The notes under the pieces were generated by a model. It had not been told where the DNA came from. It saw only the letters and a list, made by a program, of their open reading frames with translations, and searched no databases. Made by a program: the position numbers and the translations under genes. A stretch of 11,271 nucleotides of DNA from an uncultured Eggerthellaceae bacterium (GTDB lineage: Bacteria; Actinomycetota; Coriobacteriia; Coriobacteriales; Eggerthellaceae), in contig CAKTXN010000056.1 of NCBI GenBank assembly GCA_934630905.1, positions 1 to 11,271 of the forward strand, read 5' to 3'. Every line of letters begins with the position of its first letter. Position 1 is the first letter of the stretch. Below, piece after piece: positions 6,215-11,271 of this stretch.

Positions 6215-7639
6215 ATGGAGCGCACGAAGAGAATGCAACTGCAGGAAATCCACGAGAAGAGCATGCAGATCCTTGAGACCGTAGGTATGCGTTTCCTCCA
6301 CCCGGAAGCACGCAGAATCCTCAAAGAGCACGGCATTCGCGTTGAAGGCGAAATCGCTTACTTCACTGAAGACCAGCTGATGTACTGGGTTCGCAAGGCC
6401 CCCAGCACCTTCAAAGTAAAAGCGCGCAATCCGAAATACGATGTCATCATTGGCGGCGATCGCACCGAGCCCGCTCCTCCTTACGGCGCTCCCAACATCA
6501 CCGAAATTGATGGCACCAAGCGCAACGCTACCATTGAAGACTACATCAACTACGCAAAGCTGTTCGAAGCAAACTACGACTTCAACATCAACGGCGGCCT
6601 TATGGTGCAGCCCTCCGACGTGGCCCCTGCTACTTCCAGCCTGGCCATGTTCTACGCAGCGGCAACGCACTCCGAGAAGACGCAAATTGTTGTTGCCGGC
6701 GCCAAGAACGTTGTGCATGCCCTTATGGAAGGCGCCAAGGCAATCTACGGCGAAGAGAACATGCGCAAGGATCCGTACATCATTACAATCGTAAACGTGA
6801 ACAGCCCGTTGATGCTTGACCTTAACATGACCGACACGCTGATTGAGTTCGCAAGCAATGGTCAGCCGTTCGTTATTGCAAACTGCTCCATGGCAGGTTC
6901 CACCAGCCCCGTTACGTTGGCGGGCACCATTGCGCTGATGAACGCTGAGATTCTTCCCGTTATCGCGCTGGCCGAAATGATCAACCCGGGTACGCCGGTT
7001 ATGTACGCAACGCAGACCACAACCGCCGATATGGCAACGGGTCAGATTGCAATCGGCTCCCCCGAAGGTGCTTTGTGCTACAAGTACTGCGCTCAGCTGG
7101 CTAAGTTCTACGAGCTGCCGTGCCGCGGCGGTGGCGCACTCACCGACTCCAAGATTGTCGACGCGCAGTCTGGCTACGAGTCCATGGCAACGCTGATGAC
7201 CGACTACCTGCAGCACATGAACTTCGTCATTCATGCAGCGGGCATTCTGGACGGCTTCAGCTCCACGTCGTATGCCAAGGTTATCCAGGACTTCGAGATC
7301 AACCGCTACATCAAGCGCTTCATGAAGGACATCACCATCAACGAGGATACCATCCCCATGGAGCTCATCGAAGAAATCGGCCACGACGGCGAATATCTGA
7401 CCGAAGATCACACCTTCGAGTGGTGCCGCAAGGAGCCCTTCCTGCCCATGATCAGCACCCGTGGACCGGTTGCGGACCCGCAGGCGCAGCTGAACAAGCG
7501 CATCACCGAGCAGTACAACAAGCTCATGGCTGCATACGTACAGCCCGAGCTTGACCGGGCAGCATTCGACAAGGCAAAGCAGATCTTTGTTGAAGCTGGT
7601 GTAGACGCTGCCGTTCTTGACAAGATTGATACGCTCTAA
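6215..7639 (+). CDS. MttB-family quaternary amine methyltransferase, non-pyrrolysine type
   Basis: The product belongs to the trimethylamine methyltransferase (MttB) superfamily. Members without pyrrolysine, such as the glycine betaine enzyme MtgB of Desulfitobacterium, move a methyl group from a quaternary amine to a corrinoid protein in the cytoplasm. The 474-residue length is typical. Visible family segments are the N-terminal I-H-x-x-S-M-x-I-L-E-x-V-G helix (12-24), N-I-N-G-G-L-M-V-Q-P (124-133), N-V-N-S-P-L (194-199) and C-R-G-G-G-A-L-T-D-S-K...D-A-Q-S-G-Y-E (303-322). The frame is open throughout with no internal TAG, so no pyrrolysine is used. ATG 6215 is chosen because AAAGGA (6203-6208) precedes it; an upstream in-frame GTG at 6170 lies in the hairpin and lacks a site. 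The neighbouring BCCT carriers point to a betaine- or carnitine-like substrate. No corrinoid protein or reactivase gene lies in the window. A strong terminator follows. Confidence 0.9.
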   Translation: MERTKRMQLQEIHEKSMQILETVGMRFLHPEARRILKEHGIRVEGEIAYFTEDQLMYWVRKAPSTFKVKARNPKYDVIIGGDRTEPAPPYGAPNITEIDGTKRNATIEDYINYAKLFEANYDFNINGGLMVQPSDVAPATSSLAMFYAAATHSEKTQIVVAGAKNVVHALMEGAKAIYGEENMRKDPYIITIVNVNSPLMLDLNMTDTLIEFASNGQPFVIANCSMAGSTSPVTLAGTIALMNAEILPVIALAEMINPGTPVMYATQTTTADMATGQIAIGSPEGALCYKYCAQLAKFYELPCRGGGALTDSKIVDAQSGYESMATLMTDYLQHMNFVIHAAGILDGFSSTSYAKVIQDFEINRYIKRFMKDITINEDTIPMELIEEIGHDGEYLTEDHTFEWCRKEPFLPMISTRGPVADPQAQLNKRITEQYNKLMAAYVQPELDRAAFDKAKQIFVEAGVDAAVLDKIDTL

Positions 7640-7649
7640 AGCTCCGAGT

Positions 7650-7669
7650 TAAAACCCGGAAAGGTTTTA
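7650..7669 (+). other. Small hairpin after the methyltransferase stop
   Basis: TAAAACC (7650-7656) pairs with GGTTTTA (7663-7669) around a 6-base loop, 10 bases past the stop codon. It lies just ahead of the main terminator and may help stabilise the 3' end; no T-run follows it. Confidence 0.35.
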
Positions 7670-7682
7670 GTCCATGCAAAAC

Positions 7683-7716
7683 GGGAGGGCCTTCCGCACG
7701 GAGGGCTCTCCCTTTT
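7683..7716 (+). terminator. Rho-independent terminator of the BCCT-methyltransferase unit
   Basis: GGGAGGGCCTTCC (7683-7695) pairs with GGAGGGCTCTCCC (7700-7712) in a 13-bp stem with two G-U pairs and a GCAC loop, followed by TTTTGTGT. AAAA upstream can extend the stem across the T-run. It separates the methyltransferase from tetR, so the regulator is probably transcribed separately. Confidence 0.85.
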
Positions 7717-7760
7717 GTGTCCGATCTGAATAAGTGAGGCGTTGTGCCTGATAAATGCGA

Positions 7761-7766
7761 TACAAT
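7761..7766 (+). promoter_or_regulatory. Possible -10 element for the TetR-family gene
   Basis: TACAAT matches 5 of 6 consensus bases and lies 40 bases before the tetR start, after the terminator. No convincing -35 was found. GCGATA occurs twice nearby (7757-7762 and 7771-7776). The GTAATCA-N-TGATTAC palindrome of the BCCT promoters is absent here, so there is no sign of autoregulation through that site. Confidence 0.3.
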
Positions 7767-7806
7767 AACAGCGATAAAAACACTCTAAGCAAGGTTCAAC
7801 ATACCA

Positions 7807-8571
7807 ATGGCAAAAAACGACAACAGACGCAAGTACATCGACGCGGCCTATCGCATTCTTGAGCGCGATGGCCTTGACGGCATTTCAATTCGAAAAGTCG
7901 CCGATGAAGTTGGCTGCAGCAGCGCGGCGCTCTACAAGCATTTCGACAATCTTGACGAACTTGTTGTCTACGCTTCCATACGTTTCTTGAGCGACTATTC
8001 GCTGGACGTCCAGACGCTTTCCAAGGTTGACCTGAACCCCCTGCAGCTTAACATTCAGCTGTGGGAATGCTTTGCGTTTTACGCTTTTAGGAACGTGCCC
8101 GTCTTCGAGCAGCTGTTCTACAACACCGATCCTGATTTGCTGAGCAGCGTTCTTTACGACTTCTACCAGATCTTCCCCGAGGAACTTACCAATGTTCGCT
8201 CGTACATGATCACGATGATGGGCAACAGCGACATTAAAAAGCGCGGTTTTTTAACCATGTCCAAAGCAGTGGATATGGGTATGATTGACATGGAAAGCCT
8301 TTCGTACCTGTGTGAAACAGACTCGTATATATTCAGGGGAATGCTCGCCGAGTATCGCGACAAATACAAAGAAGGCGACAACGCGAAAATCGCAACGCGC
8401 AAGTTCATGAAGATTATGGTCAAGAATTACAATTCGCAGCTGCGCCCGGGAAACCAGATTCTTGTTGTCTCGCCACTTAACGACCCCAACATGAGAAAAA
8501 AACTCAAGAAGACATCGGAGAAGGATTATCTGGATGCGCTGGCCGTAGTAGAGCGCGCCAGCTACCACTGA
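7807..8571 (+). CDS. TetR-family transcriptional regulator
   Basis: This 254-residue protein has an N-terminal TetR-type helix-turn-helix at about 8-55. Residues 27-46 carry the typical I-R-K-V-A-D-E-V-G then S-S-A-A-L-Y-K-H-F, the recognition helix, followed by D-N-L-D-E-L. The rest (about 60-235) is a mostly helical, aromatic-rich ligand and dimer domain whose ligand cannot be read from sequence. At 254 residues it is longer than the common 190-220, with a basic tail (M-R-K-K-L-K-K, about 229-235). Its position at the end of the quaternary amine cluster suggests it controls the transporters and methyltransferase, releasing DNA when the amine or a breakdown product binds. The two BCCT operators share the ATCA-N-TGAT core of the classic tet operator, which supports this. 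The ribosome binding site is weak (AAGG 12 bases upstream), suggesting low expression. It converges on the histidine kinase gene with a 15-bp gap. Confidence 0.85.
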   Translation: MAKNDNRRKYIDAAYRILERDGLDGISIRKVADEVGCSSAALYKHFDNLDELVVYASIRFLSDYSLDVQTLSKVDLNPLQLNIQLWECFAFYAFRNVPVFEQLFYNTDPDLLSSVLYDFYQIFPEELTNVRSYMITMMGNSDIKKRGFLTMSKAVDMGMIDMESLSYLCETDSYIFRGMLAEYRDKYKEGDNAKIATRKFMKIMVKNYNSQLRPGNQILVVSPLNDPNMRKKLKKTSEKDYLDALAVVERASYH

Positions 8572-8586
8572 TACCAGCACAGCGCG

Positions 8587-9741
8587 TCACGCAAGCGCAC
8601 CTTTCGGAAGTGTCACCAGCATAACCGTGCCTTCGTTGGTGCTTTCTTCGACTTCCACGGTGCCACCATGAAGCGCGGCAATTTCCCAAACCAGCGACAA
8701 CCCCAACCCCACGCCGCCATATTCCCTGCTCCGGGACCCGTCAACGCGGAAAAACGGCTGGAAAATGCTCTCTTTATATTGCTCGGGAATTCCTGTTCCC
8801 CTATCCCGCACGCGCAGCAAAACGCGAGTCGCCTCTTCATCGATGGAAACGCTCACCGCAGTGCCTGGCCGGCTGTAGCGCAGCGCATTTTCCACCAGGT
8901 TGAAAACCAACCGATACAGCAACGTGTCGCTGCCAACCGTCACGGCATCGCCCGCGCACTCAAGGGCAATCTCCCGTTGCTCCGCTAAGGGCGCCAAGTC
9001 GGCGAACACCTCTTCGACAAGGGGCGCCAACTCAATTCGGTCATTGCAGGGAACGGAACGAAGTTCGCTCATTTCAAGCAGCGTTTTTGTCATTTGCGAC
9101 ATTCTTTCGGTTTGCTCTTGCAGCAATTTCAGGAAGTCGGCCGTTTCGGGCGTTGCGCCGGGGTGCTCAAGGGAGAACAGCTCCATTTGCGTCTGCATGA
9201 GCGCAAGGGGCGTGCGCAATTCGTGGGCCGCGTTTCCCGTGAACTGTTTTTGCGCGCTAAACCCCTGGTCAAGACGGTCAATCATGTCGTTAAACGATGC
9301 GCTGAACCGCTTGAACTCGGGCAGTACGTCTTCGCTGATTTTCATCTCGGCCAGGTTGTTCGGCTGCACCTGCTCGACTTGCGCTGCAAAATCCCGCAGA
9401 GGACGCAGCGCCCGGCCGCTCACGAAATACGCAAGCACCCCGCCCAACAACGTAACCGCCACGGTAATCAGCCAATTCGTGGCACCAAACGACTGCTGCG
9501 CATCGCTTACGATGATTGTAAGGTCCTGGTCAGGGCTCACGTTTTCGGGGTCAAACGAACCCGGCTCGCCTTTATCGATATCGCCATAGGCCGCCAAACC
9601 GTTGCCAATCGATTCCATGTAGCGCATTCCCGAATAACCAATCAAGCAGTTCATAAGCACGCAGGTCAGGCAAACAAGCAGCGCCGTAGTTAGCGTGATG
9701 CGCCATTGCAGCGAAAGTTTTTTCGCCGAGGCACTTCTCAT
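8587..9741 (-). CDS. Sensor histidine kinase of an OmpR-type two-component system
   Basis: This 384-residue membrane kinase has two membrane helices (about 14-36 and 89-108) flanking a short extracytoplasmic domain of about 50 residues. A HAMP-like linker (about 109-160) follows, then a HisKA dimerisation domain with the phospho-accepting H173 in A-A-H-E-L-R-T-P-L. The ATPase domain shows the N box N-L-V-E-N-A-L-R-Y-S (281-290), G1 D-R-G-T-G-I-P (313-319), the F box around 328-331 and G2 G-G-V-G-L-G-L (342-348), so it appears fully active. The sensor domain is small, with an acidic D-I-D-K-G-E-P-G stretch, and its signal is unknown. Its ATG overlaps the TGA of the response regulator gene by 4 bp (9738-9741), so the two are translationally coupled. 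It ends 15 bp from the convergent tetR stop. No link to the amine cluster is visible beyond proximity. Confidence 0.93.
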   Translation of the reverse strand: MRSASAKKLSLQWRITLTTALLVCLTCVLMNCLIGYSGMRYMESIGNGLAAYGDIDKGEPGSFDPENVSPDQDLTIIVSDAQQSFGATNWLITVAVTLLGGVLAYFVSGRALRPLRDFAAQVEQVQPNNLAEMKISEDVLPEFKRFSASFNDMIDRLDQGFSAQKQFTGNAAHELRTPLALMQTQMELFSLEHPGATPETADFLKLLQEQTERMSQMTKTLLEMSELRSVPCNDRIELAPLVEEVFADLAPLAEQREIALECAGDAVTVGSDTLLYRLVFNLVENALRYSRPGTAVSVSIDEEATRVLLRVRDRGTGIPEQYKESIFQPFFRVDGSRSREYGGVGLGLSLVWEIAALHGGTVEVEESTNEGTVMLVTLPKGALA

Positions 9742-10412
9742 CGAGCATCCTCCATCACGTAGCCTTCGCCAATGCGGTTCCGAATGGGATCATACCCCAG
9801 TGCCGTGCGCAGCTTCTTTCTAAGCGATGACATGTGCACCCGAATGGAATTGCTGAAGCTGTTCGCATTGCGGTCCCACACATGCTCCAAAAGCTCCTCT
9901 TGGCTTACCGGACGCCCCTGGTTGAGCATAAGATGCTCCAAGATGCCCGTTTCTTTTCGAGTCAACGCAAGCGCTTCTTGACCCACGCGCGCCGTACGCG
10001 CTTTTGTGTCAAAAGTAAGGTTTCCGCAGGTCAATACCACATCATTTTGCGTGAACTGCCGCCGCGTAAGGCTGCGTATCCTTGCTACAAGCTCCTCTAA
10101 GTGGAATGGCTTCGTCAGATAATCGTTTGCGCCTGCGTCCAACCCTGCCACTTTATCGGCAACTTCACCGCGCGCTGACAAGATAAGGACCTTAGTTTCG
10201 TCATCAGTTGCTCGCAGCGTTTTCAGCACCGTCATACCATCCGCATCGGGAAGGTTCAAATCAAGAACCACCAGGTCAAACCGCTCAAAAGAAAGAACAT
10301 CCATCGCGCTTTGTCCGTTGTGGCAGCAATCAACGCTGTAATCAAGATGCCGCAAGCCACGCGCAATTGCATCGCAAAGCGCCTTTTCGTCCTCGACAAT
10401 TAAAATCCGCAC
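9738..10412 (-). CDS. OmpR/PhoB-family response regulator
   Basis: This 224-residue DNA-binding regulator is the first gene of a two-gene operon with the kinase. The receiver domain (1-115) has acidic E7 and D8, the phosphorylated D51 in V-V-L-D-L-N-L-P, the switch residue S79 in I-L-S-A-R-G, and K101 in L-T-K-P-F. The C-terminal winged helix (about 125-222) includes the L-T-x-x-E-x-x-I-L segment and the recognition helix region S-I-R-V-H-M-S-S-L-R-K-K-L. All residues for phosphorylation are present. The start is a GTG at 10412-10410, preceded by AGGAGG (complement of 10417-10422) with a 4-base gap; the nearby ATG just upstream is out of frame. Target genes are unknown. The divergent CD1871A and 4Fe-4S pair shares its upstream region and is the nearest candidate. 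Confidence 0.93.
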   Translation of the reverse strand: MRILIVEDEKALCDAIARGLRHLDYSVDCCHNGQSAMDVLSFERFDLVVLDLNLPDADGMTVLKTLRATDDETKVLILSARGEVADKVAGLDAGANDYLTKPFHLEELVARIRSLTRRQFTQNDVVLTCGNLTFDTKARTARVGQEALALTRKETGILEHLMLNQGRPVSQEELLEHVWDRNANSFSNSIRVHMSSLRKKLRTALGYDPIRNRIGEGYVMEDAR

Positions 10413-10713
10413 GAAGCCTCCTGTTCATTACGGCAAGGCGTCCGCGGCTTTCCCACAGCGCGCCCACGCCCGTAGCAGCCACATCCGCTGCCCACAGCAC
10501 TCCCTCTCTCGCGCAAATGCAACCACGCGCACGAAGCCTGCAGCGTACCCGCGCACGCAACGACAGAGTACGCCCCTTGTCCGTAGCGCCAGAGTGTACC
10601 CCTTGCCCGCAACGCACTTTCGCGCGGGCCACATCGTTACCGCAAACCCTACACAATCGCGCCCGTTGCCTTAACGCGGATTTTATATCACCTGTGGTCT
10701 AATGGAGCGCGAA
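10413..10713. other. Divergent spacer between response regulator and CD1871A-type gene
   Basis: No gene is supported in this 300-bp GC-rich stretch. Some open frames exist only because stops are rare in this composition. It must hold the promoters for both directions. TGGTCTAAT (10695-10703) resembles an extended -10 for the plus strand, but it lies too close to the start to be convincing. The only other structure seen is the tandem 26-bp repeat. Confidence 0.5.
10565..10616. repeat. Imperfect 26-bp tandem repeat in the divergent spacer
   Basis: Two abutting units begin AGAGTACGCCCCTTG (10565) and AGAGTGTACCCCTTG (10591) and agree at 19 of 26 positions; six of the seven differences are transitions. 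A poorer third unit (CAGCGTACCC) may precede them near 10535. OmpR-type regulators often bind direct repeats, so these could be sites for the adjacent response regulator, though the 26-bp period is longer than the usual 10-11 bp. Confidence 0.4.
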
Positions 10714-10878
10714 ATGAAGGAAGTGATGAGATTGTTCAAATTTGCAAAAGCAATAACCCAAGTTGCCCTGCTGATTGCCGGCGTTGCGCTGTTGTGTTTC
10801 GGCGTCATGCGTGGCGAAGCGGACCTGGTGCTGGGCAAGGCGATACGACTGTGTTTGGAGTGCATCGGAATTGGATAA
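10714..10878 (+). CDS. CD1871A family CXXC motif-containing small protein
   Basis: A 54-residue protein with one hydrophobic membrane segment (about 12-31), then the family signature: G-V-M-R-G-E, a short amphipathic helix and the C-terminal C-L-E-C-I-G-I-G with its C-x-x-C pair at the very end. Proteins of this type are commonly encoded next to a 4Fe-4S membrane protein, as here. Biochemical function is not established; the paired cysteines suggest a redox or metal role at the membrane. ATG 10714 is preferred because GGAG (10704-10707) is 6 bases upstream. ATG 10702 has no good site, and ATG 10726 follows AAGGA (10717-10721) with a 4-base gap and is an alternative. The gene overlaps the next by 8 bp. 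Confidence 0.8.
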   Translation: MKEVMRLFKFAKAITQVALLIAGVALLCFGVMRGEADLVLGKAIRLCLECIGIG

Positions 10879-11271
10879 GAAGAAACCGCGCGTGTCGTTG
10901 TTCCTAAGCCGTTTTCGCAGCTGGATTCAAGCGGGAGCAACGCTGCTCACCAACATACACTTGCCGAACTTCGTCAAAGGCGGAATCTACCAGGGCGAAG
11001 GCAAAGCGGTCTGCGTCCCCGGCCTGAACTGCTACTCCTGTCCCGCCGCCACGAGTGCGTGTCCCATTGGCGCGTTTCAGTCGGTCGTGGGGTCATCGAA
11101 GTTCAGCTTTTCCTACTACATAACGGGCTTCTTGATTCTGCTAGGAGTGCTGCTTGGGCGTTTCATCTGCGGTTTTTTGTGCCCCTTCGGCTGGCTGCAA
11201 GATTTGCTGCACAAGATTCCCGGCAAAAAGCTGTCCACGAAAAAGCTCAAGCCGCTCACGTACCTGAAATA
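10871..11271 (+). CDS. NapH/NosR-like 4Fe-4S binding membrane protein (partial, 3' end outside)
   Basis: The first 133 residues of a membrane iron-sulfur protein are present, and the frame is open to the window edge. After a basic N-terminus comes a conserved cysteine cluster, C-V-P-G-L-N-C-Y-S-C-P...A-C-P-I-G (C48, C54, C57, C64). A membrane helix (about 81-98) and C-G-F-L-C-P-F-G-W (C100, C104) follow, the hallmark of NapH/NosR/YccM-type proteins that pass electrons from the membrane to a partner. Full-length members have more helices and ferredoxin-type cysteine motifs, which would lie beyond the window. The likely start is TTG 10871, 10 bases after GGAG (10857-10860) and overlapping the previous stop by 8 bp, implying translational coupling. 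No ATG is available near the start of the frame. Partner and pathway unknown. Confidence 0.88.
   Translation, partial: MDKKKPRVSLFLSRFRSWIQAGATLLTNIHLPNFVKGGIYQGEGKAVCVPGLNCYSCPAATSACPIGAFQSVVGSSKFSFSYYITGFLILLGVLLGRFICGFLCPFGWLQDLLHKIPGKKLSTKKLKPLTYLK

Noticed and set aside
5882..7411. A 509-codon open frame on the minus strand opposite the second BCCT and methyltransferase genes
   Set aside because: It spans two well-supported plus-strand genes and their spacer, has no domain character, and exists because of codon composition in those genes.
6215..7639. Pyrrolysine codon in the MttB-family gene
   Set aside because: The reading frame contains no internal TAG, so pyrrolysine is not used.
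10208..10702. Plus-strand and minus-strand frames across the response regulator start and the divergent spacer
   Set aside because: They are low-complexity, arginine-rich translations of GC-rich DNA, overlap a certain gene and lack ribosome binding sites.
1..11271. CRISPR arrays, tRNA or rRNA genes, and intact transposases
   Set aside because: No regularly spaced repeats, no cloverleaf-like segments and no transposase or integrase motifs were seen on either strand.

Overview
The window looks like a stretch of chromosome from a gut-type anaerobe, probably an actinobacterium of the class Coriobacteriia (Eggerthellaceae-like). The clues are a non-pyrrolysine MttB-family methyltransferase beside BCCT carriers, a CD1871A/4Fe-4S membrane protein pair, and moderately GC-rich coding sequence with much more AT-rich spacers. 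The placement is inferred from gene content; no rRNA or other marker gene is present.

Layout. At the left edge, 13 bases of a minus-strand gene begin behind a strong ribosome binding site. Opposite it, a 19-bp inverted repeat precedes the broken start of an AAA-type ATPase gene (236-415), cut off just after its Walker A motif. About 400 bp of apparently non-coding DNA follows, holding a perfect 30-bp inverted repeat interleaved with a 13-bp one. A minus-strand MFS transporter (815-2230) is divergent from the central cluster across an AT-rich 375-bp spacer.

Central cluster (2606-8571, all plus strand): two closely related BCCT-family quaternary amine transporters, an MttB-family methyltransferase with no in-frame amber codon, a good intrinsic terminator, and a TetR-family regulator. 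The likely job is uptake of one or more methylated quaternary amines (betaine- or carnitine-like) and transfer of a methyl group to a corrinoid protein. The corrinoid protein, its reactivase and the second methyltransferase are not in the window. The main discovery is a shared palindrome, GGTWATCA-N-TGATTAC, just downstream of a predicted promoter ahead of each BCCT gene. Its core ATCA-N-TGAT is the same as that of the Tn10 tet operator, which makes the local TetR protein an attractive candidate for the regulator.

Right part: an OmpR-type response regulator and its histidine kinase (minus strand, 4-bp overlap) converge on tetR with a 15-bp gap. Divergent from them, after about 300 bp that include an imperfect 26-bp tandem repeat, is a short membrane protein of the CD1871A type. 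It overlaps by 8 bp the start of a NapH/NosR-like 4Fe-4S membrane protein that runs off the window.
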